This document shows positions 1-10,093 of a DNA stretch of 64,000 bases, one piece after another. The translations under genes were made by a program, and so were the position numbers. Every line of letters starts with the position of its first letter. The first letter of the stretch is position 1. The notes beneath the pieces were generated by a model. It saw nothing but the letters and a program-made list of their open reading frames with translations, was not told where the DNA came from and made no database searches. The stretch comes from Halobacteriales archaeon QS_5_68_33 (GTDB taxonomy: Archaea > Halobacteriota > Halobacteria > Halobacteriales > Haloarculaceae), in contig PXRS01000076.1 of the NCBI GenBank assembly GCA_003023785.1, forward strand, positions 1-64,000, written 5' to 3'.

Positions 1-172
1 CGAGTAGAAACGGTTTAGTGTGGGAGCGCCGACCTTCGGGTGGGAACGCACGACCGCAAATCCGACTCGCCCCGCGGTTGCGGGGCTCCGGGATTGCGGC
101 CGTGTTCGCGCATCGCGCGCATCGCGGCGCCGCCGTCAGGCGGACAGCGGTACGTAGCGTTCCAACCAACAC

Positions 173-637
173 ATGGCACGAATGCACACGCGCCGTCGCG
201 GCTCGTCCGACTCGGACAAACCGGCGGCAACGGAACCACCGGCGTGGAGTGACGTCGACGAAAAGGCGATAGAGGAGCGGGTCGTCGAACTCGCCGAGGC
301 GGGCCACAGCCCCAGCGAGATCGGCGTAACGCTCCGCGACGAGGGCGTCGACGGGACGCCCGTCCCGGACGTCTCGCTGGCGACCGGCAAGAAGGTCACC
401 GAGATCCTCGAGGAACACGACGCCGAGCCCGAGATCCCGGAAGACCTCCGTAATCTCATGGAACGCGCGGTTCGCCTGCGCGAGCACATGGACGAGAACC
501 CGGGCGACCACCAGAACAAGCGGGCGCTCCAGAACTCGGAGGCGAAGATCCGCCGCCTCGTCGACTACTACCGCGGCGACGAACTCGACGAGGCGTTCAC
601 CTACAGCTACGACGCCGCCGTCGACCTGCTGGAGTAG
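173..637 (+). CDS. rps15: 30S ribosomal protein S15 (archaeal S15/S13e)
   Basis: 154 aa; haloarchaeal S15 with EIGVTLRDEGVDGTPVPDV and HQNKRALQNSEAKIRRLVDYYR. Confidence 0.95.
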   Translation: MARMHTRRRGSSDSDKPAATEPPAWSDVDEKAIEERVVELAEAGHSPSEIGVTLRDEGVDGTPVPDVSLATGKKVTEILEEHDAEPEIPEDLRNLMERAVRLREHMDENPGDHQNKRALQNSEAKIRRLVDYYRGDELDEAFTYSYDAAVDLLE

Positions 638-1792
638 ATGTCCACCACCGGGCCCGAGCGCACCGACGCGGGCGAGCACGCCGCCAGCGACGTCGCCGGC
701 CGGATCCGCGAGGCCGAGTTCGTCCGTCTCGCGGGCGCGGCCACCGGCGACGGCCTCGCCGCCAGCGGCGTCCTCGCGCGAGCGCTCGCGGCGCTGGGCC
801 GGCCGTTCCAGGTCAGCCTCGCGCCGCTCGCGGCCGACGCGGCCCGCGGGACCGACGCCGACATGGCCGTCGCCGTCGGGCGCGCCGACGCGGCGGCCGA
901 CCTGCACCTGCCCGGCACCGCGCGCCCGGCCAGCGAGACGGCGCTCGCCGTCGCCCGCGAACTCGGGGCCGTCGAGGAGGCGGGGACCACCCTCCTCGCG
1001 CTCGCGTTCGCCGGCTGTCACGCCGACGGTCGCGTCGACGGCGACATCGCGGACCGCGCCGCGGCCGAGTTCGACCGCCGACCCGGCCTCGCGGTGCCGA
1101 CGGCCGACCCCGCCGACGGTCTGGCCCACTCGACGCTGGTCCACCTGCCCGTCTCGGGTGACCGGGACGCCGCGGCAGACCTGCTCGCCGAGCACGACCT
1201 TCCGACCGACGGAGCGCTCGACGAAGCGGACCGGCGTCGGCTCGCGTCGCTGGTCGCCATCGAGGCGGCCGGCGACGACGACGTCCCCCCGAGAGGCGGC
1301 GAAGCGGTCGAGCGGATCTGTCGCCCGTTCGCGGGCGGCCCCGTCGAGACGGTCGGCGGGTACGGCGACATCCTCGACGCCGTCGCCCGGGAGCGGCCCG
1401 GGACCGGCATCGCGCTGGCGCTGGGCCAGGACGTCCACGCGGACGCGCTGGCGGCCTGGCGCGAGCACGCCCGCCGCGCCCACGAGGCGGTCCGGGAGGC
1501 CGACACCGGCCGGTACGACGGCCTGTTCGTCGCCCGGCCGCCCGCACCGGACGCCCCCGTGGGAACGGTCGCGCGTCTCGTCCACGACTACCGCTCGCCC
1601 GAACCGGTCACGCTGGCCGCGGTCGACGGGACCGCCGCCGTCGTGGCCGACGACCGCGGTCTGGACTCGGTCGTCCGGACGGCGGCCTCGCGGCTGGACG
1701 GAACGGGCGAGGCGACCGGGACGACCGGCCGCGCCCGCTACGACGCCGAGGCGAGCGCGCTCGTCGCCGCTGTCAGGGAGGCCCTGGCATGA
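638..1792 (+). CDS. DHH/RecJ-like phosphoesterase downstream of S15
   Basis: 384 aa, GAATGDGLAASGVLARAL start; conserved position between S15 and Pcc1. Confidence 0.75.
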   Translation: MSTTGPERTDAGEHAASDVAGRIREAEFVRLAGAATGDGLAASGVLARALAALGRPFQVSLAPLAADAARGTDADMAVAVGRADAAADLHLPGTARPASETALAVARELGAVEEAGTTLLALAFAGCHADGRVDGDIADRAAAEFDRRPGLAVPTADPADGLAHSTLVHLPVSGDRDAAADLLAEHDLPTDGALDEADRRRLASLVAIEAAGDDDVPPRGGEAVERICRPFAGGPVETVGGYGDILDAVARERPGTGIALALGQDVHADALAAWREHARRAHEAVREADTGRYDGLFVARPPAPDAPVGTVARLVHDYRSPEPVTLAAVDGTAAVVADDRGLDSVVRTAASRLDGTGEATGTTGRARYDAEASALVAAVREALA

Positions 1793-2178
1793 CCGACGAG
1801 CACGACTCCGGGCGGACGACCCGGGCCGCGACCACCGACGAGGGGTCGACGGGCGACACGGGAACCGACGAGGAAACGGCGACCCGGGGTGCGACGGTCA
1901 CGACGACACACGGCGACGCGGCGGCGGCCGAGCGGGTCGCCGCGGCGCTCGACCCGGACAACACGGCGGAGATGGCGACCCGGACCGACGGCGACCGCGT
2001 GGTCACGACGGTCCGGCGGAACTCGACCGGCAGCCTGCGGTCGACAGTGGACGACTACGTCGTCAACGCGACGGTCGCGGACCGGCTCACGACCGACGAC
2101 GCCGGTGACGGACAGAGCGACACCGACGATACCGACGATATCGACGATACCGACACCAGCGACACCACACCAGCATGA
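1789..2178 (+). CDS. pcc1: KEOPS complex subunit Pcc1-like
   Basis: 129 aa, SLRSTVDDYVVNATVADRL-type C-terminus; overlaps upstream gene by ATGA. Confidence 0.75.
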   Translation: MTDEHDSGRTTRAATTDEGSTGDTGTDEETATRGATVTTTHGDAAAAERVAAALDPDNTAEMATRTDGDRVVTTVRRNSTGSLRSTVDDYVVNATVADRLTTDDAGDGQSDTDDTDDIDDTDTSDTTPA

Positions 2179-2816
2179 GCGACCGATCAGTTTCACGACG
2201 CAGAGAACAGAAGCGGTGGTACACCCTGCTCGCCCCCGAGCAGTTCGACCGGGCGGAGCTGGGCGAGACCATCGCGGAGGAACCGGACCAGGTGCTCGGG
2301 CGGACCATCGAGACGACGCTCGGCGACCTGCGAAACGACGCCAGCGAGAACAACACCAAGCTCACCTTCCAGGTGAACGAGGTGGCCTCGGACTCGGCGT
2401 ACACGGAGTTCGTCAAGCACGAACTGACGCGGGACTACCTGCGCTCGCTCGTGCGCAGGGGCTCCTCGAAGATCGAGGCCTACGTCACCGTGCTCACGGA
2501 GGACGACTACCGCGTCCAGATCCAGCCGGTGGCGCTGACGACGAAAAGCGCCGACGAGAGCCAGGAGAAGGCCATCCGCCGGACGATGATCGACCTCGTC
2601 GAGGAGTCTGCCCGCGAGCGCGCCTACGCCGACCTCGTCGACAGCGTCGTCGAGGGCCGGCTCTCCTCGGCCATCTACAACGAGGCCAAGACCATCTACC
2701 CGCTGCGCCGCGTCGAGGTCCAGAAGGCCACACTGGAGGCCCACCCCGAGGAAGTCGCCGCCGAAGAGGAGGCCAGCGTCGATGTCGACGAGGACGAGGT
2801 CGAAGCCGACGACTGA
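2175..2816 (+). CDS. rps3ae: 30S ribosomal protein S3Ae (eS1)
   Basis: 213 aa, KRWYTLLAPEQFDRAELGET ... IYPLRRVEVQK; ATGA overlap with pcc1. Confidence 0.95.
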   Translation: MSDRSVSRRREQKRWYTLLAPEQFDRAELGETIAEEPDQVLGRTIETTLGDLRNDASENNTKLTFQVNEVASDSAYTEFVKHELTRDYLRSLVRRGSSKIEAYVTVLTEDDYRVQIQPVALTTKSADESQEKAIRRTMIDLVEESARERAYADLVDSVVEGRLSSAIYNEAKTIYPLRRVEVQKATLEAHPEEVAAEEEASVDVDEDEVEADD

Positions 2817-2893
2817 GCGCGTTCGAGTCCGAGGATTCTTTTCGGCGAGAAGTACTACCCGAGGAGCCAACCGGCTACCGCCCGAAGCCGGCG

Positions 2894-3322
2894 TCACTCG
2901 GACCCGGACGCCTCGACGGTGACGACGCCGACCATCCCGACCTCCTCGTGGGGGATGCAGAAGTAGCCGTGCTCGCCGGGGGTCTCGAACGTGTGTTCGA
3001 AGGTGTCCCCCTGGCCGAGGCGACCGCCGGCCCCGTCCATCCAGGCGTCCTCGGCGGCCGACTGGGAATCGGCATCTCCGCTGGCGAAGTAGTCGGCGCC
3101 GTCGGGGAGCTGGTCCCCGTAGGCGGTGACGGTGTGGCCCTGCTTGCTGGTGTTGCGCCAGACGACGGTCTCGCCGACCTCGACGGTGACGGTCTCGGGG
3201 CGAAACGCGTCGGTCGACATGCCGACGTCGTACTCCCCGCCGCCGCTCCCGCCCGCGGCACACCCGGCGAGCGCGGCCGCGGCGACGCCCGCCCCGGTCG
3301 CCAGGAAGGCTCTGCGGTCCAT
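2894..3322 (-). CDS. Halocyanin-like blue copper lipoprotein (TAT + lipobox)
   Basis: MDRRAFLATGAGVAAAALAGCAAG signal; type I Cu motif H...C.PHEEVGM; internal start of ORF 2894..3706. Confidence 0.9.
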   Translation of the reverse strand: MDRRAFLATGAGVAAAALAGCAAGGSGGGEYDVGMSTDAFRPETVTVEVGETVVWRNTSKQGHTVTAYGDQLPDGADYFASGDADSQSAAEDAWMDGAGGRLGQGDTFEHTFETPGEHGYFCIPHEEVGMVGVVTVEASGSE

Positions 3323-3458
3323 ATCGGGTTTTTGGACCCCCGCGACATATGGGGCTCGGTCCGTTCCCGGGGGCTGAGACTTCCGGGACCGCCCACCCGT
3401 CGCCACACGGGGACCGCGAATGAAAACGCCTTTGCCACGGAGAATCGCACACTCGGGT

Positions 3459-4790
3459 ATGAGCAACGGGGACGACGATGCCGGGGCGGGCGACGCCGAC
3501 GGCGCAGACGAACCCGAATCCGAGCCCGGAACGGACGCCGAACCCGAAGCCGAGTCCGAAACGGAGGGCGAGACCGAGGAGACGGCGCTCTCGGCCGACA
3601 CGCTGGACGAACGGCTGGCCGAGGCCGAAGCGGCCCTGGACGGGGCCGAGACCGAGGCCGACCTGGACGACGTCGAGGCCGACCTCGACGCCATCAGCGA
3701 GGACATCGAGGCCGCAGACCTGCCCGAACCCGACGAGGACGACGAGGACGCGGAGGACCCGCAGGCCGAACTCGAAGACCGGCTCTCGGACCTGCGCGAC
3801 CGGCTGGCGGACCAGCGCGGTCCCTACGCCGAGGACGTCAGCGGGTCCGTCGAGGGGACGGCCTCGACGGTCGCAAGCACCCGGTGGACCGACGACGGCC
3901 TGCCGGAGGTCGTCGACGCCGTCGAGGCGTTCCTCGGGACGGCCGCCGACCGCCTCGGCACCGCCTTCGCCGCGGACAGCGAGGACGCCGACGACCTCGC
4001 CGCCGCGCTGGAGGAGGCCGCCGACGCCATCGAGGACGCCGGTCTCGACCCCGACGACGACGCAGAGACCATCGGTGCGCTCCTCGAGGCGGCGGAAACG
4101 CTCGCCGACGACGTCGAGGCCGCCGAGGAGTGGGACGACCTCACGGTGCGGGAGCAGCTCGATATCCGAGGCTTTTACGACGTGCTGGAGTCGGAGAACC
4201 GCAAGGACTTCCCGCCGGAGTGGACCGCGATCAAGCTCTACGAGAAGCGGGGCGAGCCCGAACCCATCCTGCACGGCCTGGAGACGTTCGACTCCGATTT
4301 CATGGAGGAAAACATCCTCGACACGCTGACCCGGATGGCCCCCGAGGAGGCCTTCGAGCAGATCCACCAGCGCGCCCAGAAGCGCGACAGGAAGCCCGTC
4401 GAGATACTCGGGAAGATCGGCGACGAGCGCGCCTGCGAGACGCTCCACGAGTTCGTCGAGGGCGACGGCGACCCCGCCCTCCAGAAGGTGACCCTGCGGG
4501 CGCTGGGCGAGATCGGCAGCGAGGAATCGGTCCAGCCGGTCGCGAACCGCCTCGAGGCCGACAGCTACGAGGTCCGCAGTGCCGCCGCGCGCGCGCTCGG
4601 CCTGGTCGGTGACACCCGCGCCATCGACCCGCTCGCCGACGTCCTCGACGAGGACGAGGCCGACGAGGTGCGGGCGAGCGCCGCGTGGGCGCTCAACCGG
4701 ATCGGGACCGAACGGGCCCTGGAGGTCCTCGTCGACTACACCGACGACCGCGCCTACATCGTCCAGGCCGAAGCCCGGAAGGCGATCTGA
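3459..4790 (+). CDS. HEAT-repeat protein with acidic N-terminus
   Basis: ALGEIGSEESVQPVANRLEADSYEVRSAAARALGLVGDTRAIDPLADVL HEAT units. Confidence 0.85.
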   Translation: MSNGDDDAGAGDADGADEPESEPGTDAEPEAESETEGETEETALSADTLDERLAEAEAALDGAETEADLDDVEADLDAISEDIEAADLPEPDEDDEDAEDPQAELEDRLSDLRDRLADQRGPYAEDVSGSVEGTASTVASTRWTDDGLPEVVDAVEAFLGTAADRLGTAFAADSEDADDLAAALEEAADAIEDAGLDPDDDAETIGALLEAAETLADDVEAAEEWDDLTVREQLDIRGFYDVLESENRKDFPPEWTAIKLYEKRGEPEPILHGLETFDSDFMEENILDTLTRMAPEEAFEQIHQRAQKRDRKPVEILGKIGDERACETLHEFVEGDGDPALQKVTLRALGEIGSEESVQPVANRLEADSYEVRSAAARALGLVGDTRAIDPLADVLDEDEADEVRASAAWALNRIGTERALEVLVDYTDDRAYIVQAEARKAI

Positions 4791-4878
4791 GTTCTCCCCC
4801 CGGTCTCTCCCTCCACTGTCGTCCCGGTCTCCCGTTCCCCCCGGAGGTTTATATCCGAACCCGCGACCAGCGACGGCC

Positions 4879-6535
4879 GTGTCGCGCCCCGGCTTTCGCA
4901 GTCTCGACGTGCTCGCCCTCGTGGTCCTGCTCTGTGCCGCTCTGCCCGTTGGGACCGTCCCGCACGTCGGGGCCGTCCCGTCCGTCGGGGGCGGTTCCGC
5001 GCTCGCGGGCGTCCAGGGCCCGGCGGCGACCGACTCGGCGGCGATGGCCGCCCCAGGGTCGGAGGCCGCCATCGTCGCGGTCTCTCCGAACCCCGTCGCC
5101 GACGGCGACCGCGGCGAGTTCGTCGTGCTGGACCTGCCCGCGGCGGGGCCGTACCACCTCGACGACGGCGAGGGTCGCGTGGCGCTCCCGAACGTCACCG
5201 GTCGGGTCGCGGTCACCGCCGCGCCGGCGCTCGTCCGGAACCTGAGCGACACGCGGGTGGTCGGCGTCGCGGGGATGCCAGCGCTCGCGAACGGCGGCGA
5301 GCGACTGCGGCTCCTGCGGGACGACGAGACGGTTGCGACGGCACGCTACCGGGACGCCCCCGAGGGGGAACTCGGCCGGTTCGACGAGCGCGGGGCGGTC
5401 ACCTGGCGCGCCGTCGGGCGGACCGACCGCCCGGTCGTGACCGGGTCCGGGGGGTCGGCGACGGCGTTCGTGTTGCCCGACGCGCCCGACGTCGCCGTCG
5501 AGACGATCCGCGACGCCGACGAGCGCGTCCTGCTGGCGGGGTACACGTTCAGTTCGCGACGCGTGGCGCGGGCGCTCGAGCGGGCGGCCGCTCGCGGCGT
5601 CCGGGTTCGGGTCCTCCTCGAGGGCGAACCCGTCGACGGACTCTCCCGCCGGGAGGCGCACCTCCTCGACTCGCTGGTCGCGGCGGGCGTCTCGGTCGAA
5701 CTCGTCGGCGGGCCTCCCGACCGGTACGCCTACCACCACGCGAAGTACGCCGTCGTCGACGACCGGGCGCTGGTCCTGACCGAGAACTGGAAACCCGCGG
5801 GGACCGGCGACCACGTTCCGTGCCGACGCGAACTGGACCGGCGTGCGGGGCTGGCGCGAGTTCCGCCGCGGGCGCTCGTTCACGACGCGGTCGGTCGCCA
5901 ACGGGTCATATCCCACGCGCCACGACCCCGCGACGGTCGCCGTCGAGCGCACGTCGCTGGTCGTCGCACCCGACAACGCCGAGCGGGCGGTCATCGACCT
6001 GCTGGACGACGCAACGGAATCCATCGACGTCGTGCAGTTGAACGTCGATGAACCCGACGGTGAGTTCCTGCGGACGACCGTCCGGGCGGCGCGGCGAGGC
6101 GTCGAGGTGCGGGTCCTGCTGAGCAGCGCGTGGTACGTCCGCGAGGAGAACCGTCGGATCGTCGAACGGTTGCGCGAACGCGCCGAGAGCGAGGACCTCC
6201 CCATCCGGGCGAAACTGGCCGCGCCCGAGGGCCGCTTCGAGAAGATCCACGCCAAGGGCGTCGTCGTCGACGGCGACCGCGTCCTGGTGGGAAGCCTCAA
6301 CTGGAACCGGGAAGCAGCCCGCGAGAACCGCGAAGTGATGCTCCTGCTGGAAGGGGAGACGGTCGCCGGCTACTACCGCGGGGTGTTCGAGAGCGACTGG
6401 GCAGCCGCGAGCGGCGACGACCCGCGGTCGCTTCCCGTCGGGTCGATACTCGCCGTCGCGGGCATCGTCGTCCTCGCGGTGCTGGTCGCACGTCGCGTCG
6501 AGTTCGGGGAGACGACCGGCGTGGGGCCCGGTTGA
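4879..6535 (+). pseudogene. Phospholipase D-like domain membrane protein, frameshifted near 5815
   Basis: Two PLD motifs in different frames (HHAKYAVVDDRALVLTENWKP; HAKGVVVDGDRVLVGSLNWN); frame changes after GTGDH into FRADANWTGVRGWREF. Confidence 0.8.
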
Positions 6536-6598
6536 GCAAACACACGCCTGCTGTCCACAGGGCGCGTGGCCACCGATTCACGGTCTGCCCGGTCGTCG

Positions 6599-6674
6599 TA
6601 CGGTCGGTTGTACCGATTGACCGGTAGTTCGCCGACCGGTCGACGAAATCCGGGAACGATTACAGCCGACCGTA
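6599..6674 (+). repeat. Family A palindromic mini-element, copy A1
   Basis: TACGGTCGGTTGTA ... TACAGCCGACCGTA inverted ends, 76 bp, shared internal sequence with other copies. Confidence 0.9.
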
Positions 6675-6678
6675 CCAT

Positions 6679-6784
6679 AGTGTTTATCACGAGAGATTCG
6701 ACGATACCCCGCCAGTCCGGTCCGGAGAAACGCTCTCACCCGGTGACCCGACCGATTCACCGGTAAATGCTCGTGATAAACACT
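6679..6784. repeat. Inverted-repeat mini-element D (single copy here)
   Basis: Perfect 15-bp inverted ends AGTGTTTATCACGAG / CTCGTGATAAACACT, 106 bp. Confidence 0.8.
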
Positions 6785-6785
6785 C

Positions 6786-8696
6786 TCAGTCCTCGAGGAC
6801 GGGCGTCGAACTGCCGAGTTCCTCGTCGAGTTCGGCGCGGGCCATCTTGTCGACGAGCGCCTCGATGACGCTGACGCGCATCCCGCGGACGAACTTGATC
6901 GACCCGACGACGAGGTGGCCGCCCCCGCCGACGCCGCCGCCCTCGATCTCTGCCTTGAGTTCCTCGACCATCTCCGGGATGTCGAGGCGGACGCCGTCCG
7001 ACCGCAGGACCGCGAAGTCGGGACCGTGGCCGATGGTGATGACGGGTTCGCCCGTCTCGGCGACCTTCCGGTCGTGGATCTTCCCGGTGGTCTTGCCCGG
7101 CGCCGGGTAGGTGAAGCGGTGGGCGTGGTTCTCGACGTCGATCCGGTAGAGGTGGGCGCCGTTGTCGAGGCGCTCGTGTTCGACGTGGTCCATCGCCACG
7201 TCGAGTTGCCGTTCGACGTCGCGCTCGGCCCGGTCGGCGAGGAACTCGACGAGTTCGCGGTGGCGCGTCCCGTCGTCGCAGTCGACGTTCAGCGCGTCGG
7301 TGACGAGTTGACCGCCGTCGTCGTAACGCAGCCAGAAGGTCACGTAGTCCAGCGCCTCCCCGACGTCGCGGAGTTCGCTCTCGTCGTAGCCCTCCGCCCT
7401 GGCGAGTTCGAGGTAGTCGGCCATCGCGTCGGCCTCCGAGCGGTCCGAGAGGCCCGCCACCGCCGGGACGTGCCGGATCTCGTCGGCGATATCCGGGTCT
7501 ATCATCCGCGCGAGTTCGACGCACAGCATCCCCGTGGTGATCCGGTAGTCCTCGTCGTGGAGGTAAGGGTTGACGTGTTCGTCGACGAGGTCCTCGACGG
7601 CCTCGGGGTCGGGGTGGTGGTGGTCGACGACGACAACGGGGATGTCGTAGTGCGCGAGGTTGCGATACGCGGGCGCGTCCTCCTCGGTCGACCCGTTGTC
7701 CAGCATCAGGAGCAGCGGGAGTTTCTGGCCGTGACGCTCCCTGTCTTCGAGCGCGAAGTTCAGGTCGCGGGTGACGTCCTCGATCTCGTAGTAGGGCGCC
7801 TTGCTCGGCAGGCGCTTGAGGAGGTGCCGGGGCGCCTCGGGGTCCTCGTAGGTCTCGCGGACGAACCGTTCCAGGGCGGTCTGGAGCGGGACGCTCGCAC
7901 AGATGCCGTCGCCGTCGGCGTGGTGGCGCATCCGGATCGGCCGGCCCTCCAACACCGTGCGGCGCAGTCGTGTCGCGACCGCTTCGAGGTCGTCCCACAT
8001 CTGTTCGAGGCCGTCCCACTCGACCAGCGGGTCGACCTCGTGGGGCGCGGCGAGGTCGTCGAGCGCCGCCGACTGTTCCTCTCGGACGGTCTCGGCCTGC
8101 TCGCCCTCCAGGACGGTGAGCGCGTCGACCTCGACCTGGACGGCGTCGTCGCGGGTCTCGGCGCGTCCCTCGATCCGGACAACGTCGTCGAGTTCCACGT
8201 CCGGGTGGGCGCGGACGCCCGCCTCCGCGAAGGCGGTACAGGGCGCGATGCCGGTCGCGTCCCGCACCTGGAAGACGGTGGGGCCGCCGGTCTGTTTGAT
8301 CTGGACGACCGCCCCGACGAGCGTGACGGACTCGCCGACGAGGTCGCCCAGGTCAGCGACATCGTCGCTCGCGGGTTCGACGCGTTCGACGGTGTACTCC
8401 TCGACGGTGACCTCGGCGAAGGCGACGTCGCCGTTCTCGCGGACCTCGTCGAGTTCGACGACGAGTTCGTCGCCCACCTCGTAGCTCCCCCGGAGGTTGG
8501 AACTGTGCACGAGGCCCGACACCTCGTCGGAGAGGTCGACGAAGACGCCGTACTCGACGATGCCGTTGACGGTGCCCAGGTAGCGCTCGCCCGGTTCGAC
8601 GTGCTCGAGGTCGCAGGTATCGGCGAGGTCGTAGGCGGTGGCCCCGCTGTCGGGGACCGCGACGCCGGAACCCCCGGCGTCGTCTGCAGGTGACAT
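6786..8696 (-). CDS. DHH-family RecJ-like nuclease with S1 and OB-fold domains
   Basis: S1-like GTVNGIVEYGVFVDLSDEVSGLVH; DHH motif VVVVDHHHPD; C-terminal GGGGHLVVGSIKF. Confidence 0.9.
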   Translation of the reverse strand: MSPADDAGGSGVAVPDSGATAYDLADTCDLEHVEPGERYLGTVNGIVEYGVFVDLSDEVSGLVHSSNLRGSYEVGDELVVELDEVRENGDVAFAEVTVEEYTVERVEPASDDVADLGDLVGESVTLVGAVVQIKQTGGPTVFQVRDATGIAPCTAFAEAGVRAHPDVELDDVVRIEGRAETRDDAVQVEVDALTVLEGEQAETVREEQSAALDDLAAPHEVDPLVEWDGLEQMWDDLEAVATRLRRTVLEGRPIRMRHHADGDGICASVPLQTALERFVRETYEDPEAPRHLLKRLPSKAPYYEIEDVTRDLNFALEDRERHGQKLPLLLMLDNGSTEEDAPAYRNLAHYDIPVVVVDHHHPDPEAVEDLVDEHVNPYLHDEDYRITTGMLCVELARMIDPDIADEIRHVPAVAGLSDRSEADAMADYLELARAEGYDESELRDVGEALDYVTFWLRYDDGGQLVTDALNVDCDDGTRHRELVEFLADRAERDVERQLDVAMDHVEHERLDNGAHLYRIDVENHAHRFTYPAPGKTTGKIHDRKVAETGEPVITIGHGPDFAVLRSDGVRLDIPEMVEELKAEIEGGGVGGGGHLVVGSIKFVRGMRVSVIEALVDKMARAELDEELGSSTPVLED

Positions 8697-8984
8697 TTGC
8701 TGTGGACTCGGCACCCACGCCAGTTTAACCCTCCGGAACGCTTCTCTCGGCCACCGGTGTGGCGTCGCGTTTTCCACCCAACCCGCGAAGGCGCGCGCTG
8801 TCGCGCGCGTTCATGCGCGCTCGCACGAGGGACGAGGAGCGCAGCGAGCGGAGTGACTCGACGGAACCCCGCTTGGGTGGAGGACTGTCGGTGCTATAGC
8901 GTATTTGATTCGGGAGCGAGAAACGTCCGTTCTTCAGCTGTCTCTAGCTCGACGTGCCAAAAATATTTGCGAACAAAAACGTTC

Positions 8985-9281
8985 GGGGAATCCAGCGTCG
9001 ACCGCTACAACGTGTCCGTCGACGGGAGCAAGCGCACCGAATACGAGTTCTTCGTGACGGCAGTCGACGCTGCCGGGAACGAATCCGACGAGAGCAACCG
9101 CATCACCGTCCGGACGACCGGGCACCCCGGCCGTGGCGACGGCAGCGGCAAAGGGGCGGACGGCAACGACGAGGACGGCGACGGGTATGAGGACGACCAC
9201 GACGGGGCGGACGAGGAGGTAGCACGGCAGGACCGCCGGGAAGCACGCAACAACCGTCGCGCCGGCGGCCGTCAGCGCTGA
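8985..9281 (+). pseudogene. Fragment of an extracellular protein with a fibronectin-III-like end
   Basis: YEFFVTAVDAAGNESDESNRITVRTT typical FnIII terminus with no complete upstream domain; acidic tail. Confidence 0.5.
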
Positions 9282-9354
9282 TACGGTCGGTTGTCAGTCG
9301 TCTCCGGGATTCGCCCGTCCGGCGAATCACCAGTATACAGTTACAACCGACCGT
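9282..9354 (-). repeat. Family A palindromic mini-element, copy A2
   Basis: TACGGTCGGTTGT ... ACAACCGACCGT ends; preceded by TGA stop of upstream frame. Confidence 0.8.
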
Positions 9355-9357
9355 CGG

Positions 9358-9900
9358 ATGGGGCACCGTCTGCATGATCTGGCTCGACTGCACAGCATCC
9401 GTCTCGCAGAACTGTCTCTTTCGAATACTGTTTCGTTTCTCTATGTGTTCGGTGTCGACCGTGTTCGGTCCACCGTCCACAACCGGGTTCACAAGGCCGG
9501 TCTACGGCCCGAGACTGGCCGATCCCCGGATCACGTTGCGGTCGACGAAACCGTGATCCGCATCGGCGACGAGCAGTGCTGGCTGTGCGCCGCCGTCGAT
9601 CCTGATTCACGTGAATTACTCCATACGAAGCTCGAGCCCGCCGGAAGGGACGCGCTCGTAGAGGTCTTCTCCGGCGAACTCCGCGAGAAAGACGGGGCCG
9701 ACGATGCCGTGTTTCTCGTCGACGACGCCACCCCGCCGAAAGGGGTTTGCCGTCGACACGGTCTCGATTTCAGAGACGAACGCCACGGAGGTCGCAACAG
9801 TGTCGAACGTGTTTTTCGCGAGGTAAAAAGACGAACTGGTTCATTCTCAAACTGTTTCAGCGTGGCAAACACCCGCACAACACCGCGAGCGGGCGTGTAA
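9358..9900 (+). pseudogene. Degraded IS6-family transposase
   Basis: SLSNTVSFLYVFGVDRVRSTVHN, VAVDETVIRIGDEQCWLCAAVDP, RNSVERVFREVKRRTGSFSNCF; N- and C-termini not intact. Confidence 0.8.
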
Positions 9901-10093
9901 GCGTCAAACAGGGGCTCGCGTACCGGAACGTTTAAAACTCCGGCGCGCCGACCTGCGGGTACCAGAACGTCTCCGGCGTTCCGGCAGTACCGTACTTCGC
10001 CCAGCATGACAGGGAACCCTTGTTGTCGGCGTCAGCACACCGAGACGGGCACGACTGTCACGCGCCGGAGCAGTATGGCCCCGAGGTTCAATC

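Noticed and set aside
2118-2160. Short GAT/ACC/GAC tandem codons at the Pcc1 C-terminus
   Set aside because: Ordinary acidic low-complexity tail in a halophile
2193-5252. 1019-aa minus-strand ORF and other very long overlapping ORFs (1889..4612, 41273..44539, 44713..48102)
   Set aside because: Antisense/out-of-frame ORFs caused by few stop codons in high-GC DNA; they overlap well-supported genes and have Arg/Pro/Gly- or Val/Glu-rich unnatural composition
8773-8881. Inverted 9-bp arms TCCACCCAA / TTGGGTGGA enclosing a CGCGCG-rich segment
   Set aside because: Short arms, low-complexity interior, no second copy; could be chance
9747-9935. ORF MPSTRSRFQRRTPRRSQQ... overlapping IS6 remnant
   Set aside because: Out-of-frame translation of decayed transposase
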